Below, piece by piece: positions 18,501 through 25,904 of a DNA stretch of 64,000 nt. How positions within the stretch are numbered: position 1 is the stretch's first letter; every line of letters begins with the position of its first letter. Under the pieces are notes generated by a model. The model made no database searches, was not told the DNA's origin, and saw nothing but the letters and a program-made list of their open reading frames with translations. The position numbers and the translations under genes were made by a program. The stretch comes from Agromyces mariniharenae (GTDB lineage Bacteria > Actinomycetota > Actinomycetes > Actinomycetales > Microbacteriaceae), in the NCBI RefSeq assembly GCF_008122505.1, contig NZ_VSSB01000002.1:248001-312000 (forward strand), in the 5' to 3' direction.

Positions 18501-18732
18501 CACTGTTGCCTACGTCAGTCTCAATAAGCAGTGGTACTTCAACGTGCGCTGGAACAACGTTCGCCCGACCACGGACAAGCTTGACAGGATCGCGCTGCAG
18601 TCGTTGGGCGGGACCGAGGAGGACTGGCGGGCCCTTCATATCTTGTATCGCCAGGTAATGCGATCGTCGGGCGACAGCGCAAAGGGCCGCTACGTCACGA
18701 GCGATGAACTGGCATCGCTCCTCGGCTGGTAG
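15490..18732 (+). CDS. Eco57I-class N6-adenine DNA methyltransferase
   Basis: A 1,080-aa protein. ATG 15490 overlaps the helicase gene; TTG 15505, with GGTGG in front, is an alternative start. The AdoMet motif is D515-PTCGSGAF and the catalytic motif IV is GNPPYV with N738. FEQFINLASSGKKENGAYYTP is the conserved helical region that precedes the AdoMet motif in this class. Residues about 760-1,070 should hold the target recognition region. There is no PD-(D/E)XK nuclease at the N-terminus, so it modifies and does not cut by itself. It resembles PglX/BREX and type ISP methylases and likely marks host DNA so that the linked helicase and McrBC-like pair spare it. Confidence 0.85.
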   Translation: MGWNYLPEVTRVRAILNAFERGGLRSVFVDELGWENPGGASPTTAINVDGEVFAASIVATLKEFRVYSVACDEKPSRSSMRRIDHQLAELSPERLEIFESAGSWTWHWPRRTNAGTTTYETVETLPRTLPTFLAQRLTGLEFTINELKKGITLVDVRDRVQGNFDVSAVTKRFYDRFAKEQVALANAIEGLPSNRRFDYSTTLLNRLMFLYFLQKKEFLNGDVNYLENTLRAVRDIKGNDRYYSFYRDALLPLFFDKLNDRDGHVADPDIRRILGHIPYVNGGIFGRTDIEVEHSDTLLVPDTAFEKIFEFFGAFSWHLDTRPTQNSDEINPEVIGYIFEQFINLASSGKKENGAYYTPHDVTAYMVSQALIPRIFDDFEAIEDAFSLLRADPDRYLQPTMLKGWDADVGMWLPIPSELEDAWAAGPSEWSRLDAAPESSDLNLPGETWVETLHRRDRVELIRSRAAEGGLRSVNDLVTYNLNGQLLLTDAIDRISNPLSVVRLFRRLSELSVFDPTCGSGAFLFAALEVLEDIYAHIVDIAAATGVASQLGDYASQAARPSGKRYFIRKHIAITNLYGTDLMPGAIETAKLRIFLALAACVDSYDDFKPLPDLDFNLKAGNLVVGLKDAADVHRVGNDLVAEAYLQGFDSRIDEHVDLYNRFRHAVQSDSPEQEALKSALRENEELLRPDCDRTYAQVAGIPDADFDDWVESARPFHWFCEFPEIIRRGGFDVVVGNPPYVKRSEIEGYSVAGYKTSTCADLYAPCYERSLSLTHPDGRHAFIVMASLTVWDAFAPLRDVISERGGAEWWSTYGKIPAALFRGVRVRNTIVVLGPGEGRYVTRHHIHTARQRSWLFPTIEYAASTRDGADWPVRGGVATSVLERLRDLAVPTPRRSDDVVYLRPTASYWFPVLLGPAPVLDSDGNVLESVDRRLRVVPLGGDEQVSDVIATLGGRLTYLWWTAISDDFDVYARETTAPRALALAARGSDGWVDAVADVEEAARTVAYVSLNKQWYFNVRWNNVRPTTDKLDRIALQSLGGTEEDWRALHILYRQVMRSSGDSAKGRYVTSDELASLLGW

Positions 18733-18749
18733 GAGCGGAAGGGGCTCTA

Positions 18750-20393
18750 ATGGCGGAAGCAGTCGACGGCATGGGACGCACTGTCGATGAGGCGCTTGGC
18801 GCGCTCCAGATCTTCAAGAACGTCGTGCTCTTCGGGCCGCCCGGCACTGGCAAGACATACGCGCGGGATCGGATTGCGGCGGCGTGGTTAACGCACAGCG
18901 GCCGACACGTAGTCACGGCCGGGACCATGAAGGATAAGGACGGCAACGACCGCTCCTTTCCGTTCTCCGTCACGCTGCACCCCTCAACCACCTACGAAGA
19001 GTTCGTCGAGGGGCTACGGTACGACGATACGAAGGGCATCCAGCGATTCGTTCTGCAACCGGGGTTTGTTCGATTGGTGGTTGAGGCAGCACGCAGTGAC
19101 CCTGATCGCGACTACCTCATCCTCATTGATGAGCTGAACCGAGCGAACGTCCCAAAGGTCTTCGGCGATCTCCTGCTCACGGTTGAAGCCAGTAAGCGAG
19201 CCCAGTGGAACGGTACGGAGTGGGTCGATGGAACCCCAGTTACGCTGCCGTACTCGGGTCTATCGTTTGAGATGCCTAGCAATGTCTATCTGCTTGGCAC
19301 GATGAACTCCTCCGACCGCTCGATTGCACCGCTCGATGCGGCGCTTCGCCGCCGGTTCGCATTCGTCTCCGTCGAACCGCTGTCAGGCGATCAACTACTC
19401 GGAGCGCTCGCGTCGGAGTACGACGTCGACGAAGCAACAGCGGAAATGATCTGGAAGCCGTCCGTCGGAGCGCTCGACACGATCAACGACGTGCTGACGA
19501 AGTGCCTTGGGCCGGATTCGCGACTTGGGCATAGTTACCTCTTCGTCGATCCGTCGAGTCTGGAGGCCGAACTGGAGACCGGCGCGTTAGGTGAAGTCTT
19601 CTGGATGACGACGGCCGGGCGGATGGATACCGGCTCCCAACTCCAGTTTCCGGCGACGGTCTGGAGCAATGCGTTTCTTCCTGGCGTCGGCTTCGCCGAC
19701 CCGATGCAAGTCCCCACCGCTCAGGGGTCCGCCGGCGAAGTCGTCACGCGGTTCCGCGGGCGAACGTACACGCCGGCGATCACGCGCAACTCGGCGAACA
19801 ACACGATCCGTCTCTCAAAGAATGGCGAGGGCGAGTCGGCGCTGCCGATGGCCGAGCTGACGGGCCACATTGCGCTGTTTCGTCCGATTAGCGGGACTGA
19901 TAGAACGATGGAACTCGTCGTCGTCCCGCTCAGTCGCGCGGACGCGCTTTGGAGGGCGTCGCGGCCCGGTCAGCGCCCGAAAGAGGGCGAGGCCCGGACA
20001 TGGGGCGTCATCCCTGCTCAGCCCAAGCAGCGCGACCGCCTGTGGTGGGTGTGGCGCTACGCGATCCTTCCGCAGCTGATCGAGACGGTGACACAGGCCT
20101 ACGCCGCCGGCCTCCTGGTGGCGGGCACTCGACGAGCCGAGTGGCTGACCGAGGCAAGCTTCGAGCAGGCGGCGCGCGCCAAGCTGGAGGCGGCGCTGGC
20201 GCAGTTCGATGCATTCCTCGCCCAGAGTCTCGGCCTGACTATCGTCGAGGAAGGGCGCGGGATGACGCGCGGTCTTGCCGTCATTGAGGCGGCGCCTGGC
20301 CCGGAGGCGGCACACGCCGGGCCTAAGGAGACCGGCGGCGGCGACAAAGCGCAGACTGAGGAGCCCGTCGAAGCGCCGGCGGCGGAAACGTAG
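18750..20393 (+). CDS. McrB-like AAA+ ATPase
   Basis: A 547-aa protein 17 bp behind the methylase. Walker A is G29-PPGTGKT, Walker B is LILIDELNRAN (D127-E128), the sensor is GTMNSSDRS (from residue 185; MNTADRS in McrB) and the arginine finger region is LRRRF. VTLHPSTTYEEFVEGLR also fits the McrB GTPase/ATPase subfamily. The N-terminal DNA-binding domain of classical McrB is absent (the AAA domain starts at residue 20), so target choice must come from another subunit. The C-terminal 120 residues are acidic and Ala-rich. The McrC-like partner follows 5 bases later. Confidence 0.85.
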   Translation: MAEAVDGMGRTVDEALGALQIFKNVVLFGPPGTGKTYARDRIAAAWLTHSGRHVVTAGTMKDKDGNDRSFPFSVTLHPSTTYEEFVEGLRYDDTKGIQRFVLQPGFVRLVVEAARSDPDRDYLILIDELNRANVPKVFGDLLLTVEASKRAQWNGTEWVDGTPVTLPYSGLSFEMPSNVYLLGTMNSSDRSIAPLDAALRRRFAFVSVEPLSGDQLLGALASEYDVDEATAEMIWKPSVGALDTINDVLTKCLGPDSRLGHSYLFVDPSSLEAELETGALGEVFWMTTAGRMDTGSQLQFPATVWSNAFLPGVGFADPMQVPTAQGSAGEVVTRFRGRTYTPAITRNSANNTIRLSKNGEGESALPMAELTGHIALFRPISGTDRTMELVVVPLSRADALWRASRPGQRPKEGEARTWGVIPAQPKQRDRLWWVWRYAILPQLIETVTQAYAAGLLVAGTRRAEWLTEASFEQAARAKLEAALAQFDAFLAQSLGLTIVEEGRGMTRGLAVIEAAPGPEAAHAGPKETGGGDKAQTEEPVEAPAAET

Positions 20394-20398
20394 ACAGT

Positions 20399-21889
20399 AT
20401 GGCTGACCTCGCGTCGATCGCACTGAGGGCGAGCCCTGATGGCTCCACCGCGGGGTTTACAGTGCTGAGCGACGGCAGCGAGACGGGCGCGGTAGCCGTC
20501 GTTGTCCTCCCTAAGCCCTGGTCTTCCGCTCCAGGCCGCGCGCGATCTGTTGCGCACCAGCCCGGGACGACGACCCATGTCGTCCTGTATGAGCTCGATG
20601 TCGCCGAGATCGCGACTGAGCGGAGCGCTGCTCAGGCCATCGCGCTCTCTGTGACTTCTCTGCCAGCCGAGCTTGGCGATGACGACGACGGTCGTGGACG
20701 TCGACTACTTGAGGCGGTGGCGCCTTCGGGCGCGGCGATCCCTGAGGCGACGCCCGATGACTTGTATGAAGCGCTATTACGTCTCCTCCTCATCATCGAG
20801 CGGTCGCGTGTCCTCCGCGGGCACCGCTCAATGCGGGGCCGGTACTCCCGATCGCTCCTTCGGTTGATGGAGCAGCTCCGGATGGTTGGCGAGCTCGAGC
20901 GGGTCATCTACCTCGCGCGCCCCCGCTATGAGGAGCGCCACGAGGAGCTCACCATTCCTCGAGGCCGCCTGGTGGAGGGGGCACTTCTGCGCTCCGAGTG
21001 GTCAGGGGTTCCTCGAGTCGAGTCGGTGTTCGATGAGTTGACGACCAACACGCCGGTGTTGCAGATCGCTGCGGCCGCGCTTCGAGTGACCGTTGCGGAT
21101 CAGCACGACCTGCGACTGCGCGCAGTCGCGACGGGGTTACGCGATCGTGCGGCCCGGTTACTCCAGCTGCTGTCGGGGGTGACCGTACTCGATCCTCCGA
21201 GTGCCATGCTCCTCGCCGAGCGCTCTTACTTCGGGCGCCTGGATGAACAATGGAAGCCGGCCATCGCGGCAGCCATGCCGGTCCTCCGCGGGCACGGGGT
21301 GGCGCCGACGGAGGGGCGCGACGAAGCCCAGCGCGCTCCAGTTCTGAGCCTGCCTATGGAGCAGGCGTGGGAGGAGTGGCTGGAGCGCGGTTTGCGGATT
21401 CTCTGGACGGACGTTCGCCCTCAAGCGACGACGCGCGGGCCGTGGGCGCTCGATCCGGCTCGTCCGCCGCAGACCGGCCGGATTGACTTCCTCGTCCGGC
21501 TGCCGGACGGCCGCGTGGCTGCAGTCGACGCGAAGTACAAGATCGACCTGGGGTACATCCGCTCAGGCGACGGCTACCAGCTGTTCGCGTACAGCCACCT
21601 CGCGCAGATGGACGACGATTCGCCGTCCCTCGCGGTGCTCCTCTACCCTGAGGCGGCCAGTACGGGACAAGACATTAGTCGCCGGTACTCGCGGGTTCCC
21701 GGCGAGTCCTTTCCGCTATGGACCGCGGAGCTCCCCTTTCCGTCGGCGTCGGAGCTTCGAGAAAGAGAAGCATTCGCCGACTACCTGATGCGCTTGGTCG
21801 GAGCGCTCAGCGTCATTTCGGCCGAGTGGGCGACAGAGCCGGCGCGTTCCGAAAACTTGCCCGCTGAGGCTCATTCCGCGCCTGCTTGA
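20399..21889 (+). CDS. McrC-like PD-(D/E)XK nuclease subunit
   Basis: A 496-aa protein, ATG 20399. The C-terminal third holds the McrC nuclease core: G-R-I-D363-F-L ... A-V-D377-A-K379-Y-K, then GDGYQLFAYSHL, as in the endonuclease subunit of McrBC. The N-terminal part (1-300) is helical and would contact the McrB-like ring. Together with the previous gene it forms a nucleotide-driven DNA cutter. It ends the operon; a 281-bp gap follows before the coupling protein. Confidence 0.8.
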   Translation: MADLASIALRASPDGSTAGFTVLSDGSETGAVAVVVLPKPWSSAPGRARSVAHQPGTTTHVVLYELDVAEIATERSAAQAIALSVTSLPAELGDDDDGRGRRLLEAVAPSGAAIPEATPDDLYEALLRLLLIIERSRVLRGHRSMRGRYSRSLLRLMEQLRMVGELERVIYLARPRYEERHEELTIPRGRLVEGALLRSEWSGVPRVESVFDELTTNTPVLQIAAAALRVTVADQHDLRLRAVATGLRDRAARLLQLLSGVTVLDPPSAMLLAERSYFGRLDEQWKPAIAAAMPVLRGHGVAPTEGRDEAQRAPVLSLPMEQAWEEWLERGLRILWTDVRPQATTRGPWALDPARPPQTGRIDFLVRLPDGRVAAVDAKYKIDLGYIRSGDGYQLFAYSHLAQMDDDSPSLAVLLYPEAASTGQDISRRYSRVPGESFPLWTAELPFPSASELREREAFADYLMRLVGALSVISAEWATEPARSENLPAEAHSAPA

Positions 21890-22170
21890 CGTGTCGGAAG
21901 AGGAACAGAACATGGCAGGGCGCAGAAAGGGAGAAGTACGAGAAGGGTCGAAGTTCGATCAAGCTCCCGGCCGGCTACCCGGCGGATATCGTGCCCATTG
22001 GGCAGAAGTTCACCGAGCGTAGCTGCTGGATACCAAGGCGTTGAAAAGTGACCAGTTCTCAAGCGTCGCCGCACTGCCGGGCAGTCAAGGCCAGCCAAGG
22101 CTGTTCACCGCAACTCTGACTGTGAGTGCGCGAGAGTCAGCATCACAACCGTGACTGAAGGGAGTCACGG
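21890..22170. other. Gene-free junction between defence operon and conjugation genes
   Basis: This gap is the right edge of the cargo insertion. One frame has a short run (EKYEKGRSSIKL...) and another LLDTKALKSDQF..., which could be leftovers of a helix-turn-helix gene or of the lost end of the methylase/helicase, but neither is convincing. No terminator hairpin or direct repeat matching the left junction was found by eye. AAGGGAG before 22171 is the ribosome binding site of the coupling protein. Confidence 0.4.
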
Positions 22171-23955
22171 ATGCGTTCACCGGATGCTTGGCGCGCAAAT
22201 ATGGCACTGGCTGGTGTCGGCGTCGTGGCTGCGCTGATCATCGCGCAGGCCGGAACAGCTTGGGCGCTCGCTGTGGCGACTTCGAAACCAGTCGCCCACC
22301 TGTCGATCTGGCAGTTGCTCGGCTTGTACGCGCAACCCGATCCGACCATCGTGACAGGGCAGCCCGTCCCGGGGGCCGTGCACTGGGGACTGGTGGCGCT
22401 TGCCGTCGCTCTGATGCTGCTGCCAGTAGTGCTGTGGCTGCGGCAGCGCCGAGGTTCGGGCCTTGGGGAAACACTGCGGAAGGGTACTGCAAGCAAGGCA
22501 GAGCTGAAGAGGCACGCCGGCGGCCCCCAGCTGGTCAGGCGTGCAACCACCCTTCGACCGTCGATCGACAAGAAGACGGCGAAGCCAGAAGAGGTCGGAT
22601 ACTGCATCGGGGCGGCGCACGGCCTGCCGATCTGGATGAGCGTGGAGGACTCAGCGATCCTTATCGGCCCGTCCCGATCGGGCAAAGGCTTCAACTTTGT
22701 CGTCCCCATGCTGACAAAGGCGATGGGCGCAGTCGTGACGACCTCCACCCGCGCGGACAACCTGCTCCTCACGATGGAGCACCGCAAGCGCGCCGGAGGG
22801 CCGATGTTCGTGTTCGACCCTGCAGGGGTCGCGGCCGGCGCCGGAAACGAACTGCGTTGGTCACCACTGGAAGGCGCCAATGATCTTGACATCGCAATGC
22901 GTCGTCTCGCGTCGCTGATCCCAAGCGACGGATTCGATGGCGTCCAGAACACCGGTTATTGGGAGGCGACGTCGAAGAAGATCATCCTCGCTTTGTTCCA
23001 CGCGGCCGCGCTCGACGAGCGCACAATTGATGACTTCTGGCGGTGGATGAGTGATCCGAACCTCGCGAAGACTGAAGCGTTGGAGATCTTGAACTCGCAT
23101 CCCGACTCCGACCGTGCCACGGCACGTTCCCTTAACGCGGTCCTCACCGGAAGCCCCGAGCAGCGCGGCAATGACTGGGCGGCAGCGTACGCCGACGTCG
23201 CGTACATGGCTTCCCCGAAGGTGCGCGCATCGATGTCGCCGACCGCGGAGGATGCGGGGTTCGACCCGTTCGAGTTCATCATGTCGCGCGGCACCCTGTA
23301 TCTGATCGGTGATGCAGCATCCGCGGCCGCGTTCGAGCCGTTGATCGTCGCACTCGTTGAAGAGATCTCCGCGGTCGCCCAAGGCATCGCGGGCGCGTCG
23401 CCGGACGCGCGCCTCGACCCGCCCGTGCAGTTCATCCTCGACGAGGCCGCGAACTTCAGAATCCCGACCCTGCCGAAGCTGATCAGCTACAGTGGCGGCT
23501 CCGGGTTGACCGTGATCGTCGTGCTGCAGTCGATCTCGCAGGCTGAGATGGCGTGGGGTCGCGATGGAGCGCGCGCCTTGTGGGGTGCCGCGAGCCTGAA
23601 GATCGTCCTGCCCGGGGGTTCCGACCCGTCCGATCTGAAAGATCTCGAAACGCTTGTCGGCGAGGTGGAGCTCGAGCGGCGCACATTCTCGACGTCCGAG
23701 AGCGGCGTCTCGTACCAGCACGCTCGCGAGGAGAAGCGAGTTCTTCGAGCCAGCGAGATCAGGACCCTCGCATTCGGGACCGCGCTGGTGTTCTTCCGAC
23801 AGCTCAAGCCAGCGATCGTGAAACTCACCCCGTGGATCGCGCTCCCGATCGCCGAACAGTTGAAGACCGACCGCGACATGGTCGCCGCCCGACTCTCCGC
23901 GGCGAGCCCATACGCGGCGCGCCTGCGGCGGTGGAACGAGCGGAACCCGGGATGA
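22171..23955 (+). CDS. VirD4/TraG-type IV coupling protein
   Basis: A 594-aa protein with two N-terminal membrane helices (residues about 9-33 and 66-90), then a RecA-like ATPase: Walker A G166-PSRSGKG and Walker B FILDEAANF with D424-E425. Other family segments are FVFDPAG, GYWEATSKK and VVLQSISQAE. It links the relaxase-DNA complex to the secretion channel. The start ATG follows AAGGGAG. In related ICEs it directly follows the large methylase/helicase gene, which explains the present order once the defence cargo is removed. The stop overlaps the HNH gene (ATGA). Confidence 0.85.
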   Translation: MRSPDAWRANMALAGVGVVAALIIAQAGTAWALAVATSKPVAHLSIWQLLGLYAQPDPTIVTGQPVPGAVHWGLVALAVALMLLPVVLWLRQRRGSGLGETLRKGTASKAELKRHAGGPQLVRRATTLRPSIDKKTAKPEEVGYCIGAAHGLPIWMSVEDSAILIGPSRSGKGFNFVVPMLTKAMGAVVTTSTRADNLLLTMEHRKRAGGPMFVFDPAGVAAGAGNELRWSPLEGANDLDIAMRRLASLIPSDGFDGVQNTGYWEATSKKIILALFHAAALDERTIDDFWRWMSDPNLAKTEALEILNSHPDSDRATARSLNAVLTGSPEQRGNDWAAAYADVAYMASPKVRASMSPTAEDAGFDPFEFIMSRGTLYLIGDAASAAAFEPLIVALVEEISAVAQGIAGASPDARLDPPVQFILDEAANFRIPTLPKLISYSGGSGLTVIVVLQSISQAEMAWGRDGARALWGAASLKIVLPGGSDPSDLKDLETLVGEVELERRTFSTSESGVSYQHAREEKRVLRASEIRTLAFGTALVFFRQLKPAIVKLTPWIALPIAEQLKTDRDMVAARLSAASPYAARLRRWNERNPG

Positions 23956-24368
23956 GCCCGGCCAGCCGTGGCGGGCCCCGTCAGAGGCTCGCCCGGCAGC
24001 GGAAGAGGCGCTACGACGCGTACATCGACTCACGTGCGTGGCGTGAGCGTCGCGTGGCGTGGGCGGCTGAGGAGTCCGCCCGCACCTGCATGCCGCTCGT
24101 GTGCGCCGTGTGCGGCCGGGACTGGGACCTGCTCCGCGACGACCTGCACCACCTCGAGTACGCCCGCCTCGGCGCGGAACGGCACGAAGACCTCGTGCCA
24201 CTGCACCGCCAGGCGCACGACGAGGTGCACGACCTCCTTGACCGACTCGGGCTGCGCCAGCGGATGCCATTGCGGCTCGCGAACGAGCACGCTCTCGCCG
24301 TGCTCCGATGCCACGCACCTTGTCGGCAGCCGGGGCGAGGTGCGCGTCGAACCCCATCTGACCTGTGA
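23952..24368 (+). CDS. HNH-like nuclease protein
   Basis: ATG 23952 overlaps the coupling-protein stop (GATGAG). The 138-aa basic protein contains CAVCG, DLHHLEY, ERHEDLVPLHRQAHDEVH, which is the order of the HNH fold (C-x2-C, catalytic HH, then Asn/His helix with HxxxH). The second Cys pair normally used for the structural zinc is replaced by His residues, so activity is uncertain. Small HNH proteins of this type are common behind the coupling protein in actinobacterial ICEs. Confidence 0.65.
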   Translation: MSPASRGGPRQRLARQRKRRYDAYIDSRAWRERRVAWAAEESARTCMPLVCAVCGRDWDLLRDDLHHLEYARLGAERHEDLVPLHRQAHDEVHDLLDRLGLRQRMPLRLANEHALAVLRCHAPCRQPGRGARRTPSDL

Positions 24369-24411
24369 ACGGCCCGGACTCGCTGGGCCGCCAGGGGAGA
24401 TGAGGGAAGCA

Positions 24412-24861
24412 ATGGCGACGACCAAGGAGAACATCCCGCTCAAGGGGCGGCTGGTCTCGGACCCGGCGCGGTCCGAGCACGAGAATGGGCCGAAGCTCCG
24501 CTTTCGGTTCGTCGAAGAGGACTTCAAACGCGAGAACGGCCAGCTCGTTCGCGACGAGAACGGGTACCCCGTCGTGTCGCACCGCGCATTCCACGAGGCG
24601 GTGGTCTGGTACGGCCCCCTCGCAGATCGCATCGAGGGCACGCTGCGTTCTGGTGACGCGTTCGTCGCGACCGGCGACCTGCGGTTCTCGACCTTCGAGG
24701 ACAAGGACGGCAACTCGCGCTCCTCGCACGAGTTCGCGATCCAGGCCATCGGGGCCGACCTCGCCAGCGGGCGGGTGGTGATCGAACGCGGCCCAAAAGC
24801 ACCGGCGCCCGCGCAGGCGCAGCACCACACGCCTGAGCAGGCCGCGAGCGTCACACGCTGA
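24412..24861 (+). CDS. Single-stranded DNA-binding protein (SSB-like)
   Basis: A 149-aa protein. ATG 24412 follows GAGGGAAGCA; the in-frame ATG at 24400 has no spaced binding site. It is an OB-fold SSB: an N-terminal strand (NIPLKGRLVSDP), an aromatic middle (FHEAVVWYGPLADRIEGTLRSGD, split here in two strands) and VATGDLRFSTFEDKDG. It lacks the acidic SSB tail. It probably coats the transferred strand during ICE transfer. Confidence 0.75.
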   Translation: MATTKENIPLKGRLVSDPARSEHENGPKLRFRFVEEDFKRENGQLVRDENGYPVVSHRAFHEAVVWYGPLADRIEGTLRSGDAFVATGDLRFSTFEDKDGNSRSSHEFAIQAIGADLASGRVVIERGPKAPAPAQAQHHTPEQAASVTR

Positions 24862-24876
24862 CTGACATACCTTGAA

Positions 24877-24908
24877 TGCCCCCCACACGAGATCTCGTTT
24901 TGGGGGCA
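24877..24908. promoter_or_regulatory. Strong hairpin between ssb and the next gene
   Basis: TGCCCCC (24877-24883) pairs with GGGGGCA (24902-24908), and the loop holds the perfect palindrome ACGAGATCTCGT (24887-24898). It lies 15 bases after the SSB stop and 27 bases before ATG 24936. It has no T-tract, so it could slow transcription, bind a regulator, or mark DNA processing. Confidence 0.45.
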
Positions 24909-24935
24909 GTGACGGTGAGCGAGAGGAAGATCGCC

Positions 24936-25514
24936 ATGGCGAAGGACATTACCGATCGCGGATGGCTCACGCGGGCGACATCCACCGAGCGCGACGACCT
25001 GGCGCGCGACGCCCCCGAACCGGCGGAGGCGCCCGACAGCGGCGTCCCCGTGCCTTCCCACCGTTCTGGCGTCGTTCCCACGCACGGCGACGGGTACGAG
25101 TTCATCGCGGTCAACGAGGGCGCCGGCTGGCGCGCCGTCCCTGACTGGGCTGCCGAGGGCTGGGATCTCGGGCGGTGGCCGACCACTGTCGTCATGTTCA
25201 GCGACGATTACGAAAAGCCACGAGCGCTGCTGTACATCGAGGGCGACACCGAGGAATGGGAGTTCGACTCCGTCGAACAGCGCGAGCGATACGTCGACAC
25301 CGTCGCCGAAGAGCTCTGGCGCACCGGGGAAGCAGACGGCCCCCGCGATATCGGCGCGTACCCAGCCGGGCGGCTCCCGGTGGCCTATCGAAGGCCGGCA
25401 CCGACTCAGCAGAGCACGCCGCCTGCATCCGGGTCCCGCCACAGCGCGGGCTCAGCGACACCAATGCCGTCAGGGACGGCGCCAGGCTTAGCGATCGCCC
25501 GCCTGCGCCGATGA
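24936..25514 (+). CDS. Hypothetical ICE protein
   Basis: ATG 24936 (MAKDITDRGWL) follows GAGAGGAAG and is preferred over the in-frame start at 24876, which would place the hairpin inside the gene. The 192-aa product is acidic in the middle (WDLGRWPTTVVMFSDDYEK; LYIEGDTEEWEFDS) and has a disordered Pro/Ser-rich tail of about 50 residues. No known domain. Function unknown. Confidence 0.6.
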   Translation: MAKDITDRGWLTRATSTERDDLARDAPEPAEAPDSGVPVPSHRSGVVPTHGDGYEFIAVNEGAGWRAVPDWAAEGWDLGRWPTTVVMFSDDYEKPRALLYIEGDTEEWEFDSVEQRERYVDTVAEELWRTGEADGPRDIGAYPAGRLPVAYRRPAPTQQSTPPASGSRHSAGSATPMPSGTAPGLAIARLRR

Positions 25515-25634
25515 CGTACACGCATGCGGCGGCGCGATGGTCGCCGCCGATCCACGGCAATCCGTGGTGCGGGCCGTACTGCCGCCACGGTCAATAACGT
25601 CATGCCCAAAGGGACAACGAAAGGAACCTCCACT

Positions 25635-25904
25635 ATGAGCACCCAGGACCAGATCGACGTTGCCCTGCAGCGCACTGCGATCGCCGCGTTCATCTACTAC
25701 CCCCAGATCCACGTCGACCAACCGGACTACCGTCTCGATGAGGATGTTGCCTGGTGCGTCGAACCGCTCGGTGACCTCGAAGGCGCCGCGCTCGGGTCGG
25801 TCAGGGATGCCGTGGGACGAGCCATCGTCGACCCGAGCGAGTTTCGCGAAGAGCTCTTCGCGGCGCTGTCGGACCTGGCGGACCCGGACGCCACAGCAGA
25901 ATGA
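25635..25904 (+). CDS. Small acidic hypothetical protein
   Basis: ATG 25635 (MSTQDQIDVAL) follows AAAGGAACC. The 89-aa acidic product has no motif I recognise. Its stop overlaps the next start (ATGA at 25901), suggesting coupling with the basic coiled-coil protein; an acidic/basic pair is an inference from charge. Confidence 0.6.
   Translation: MSTQDQIDVALQRTAIAAFIYYPQIHVDQPDYRLDEDVAWCVEPLGDLEGAALGSVRDAVGRAIVDPSEFREELFAALSDLADPDATAE

Noticed and set aside
12171..21889. DISARM or BREX assignment for the four-gene operon
   Set aside because: No DUF1998 (DrmB), no PglZ or BrxC/BrxL-like gene is present, and the ATPase and nuclease are McrBC-like.
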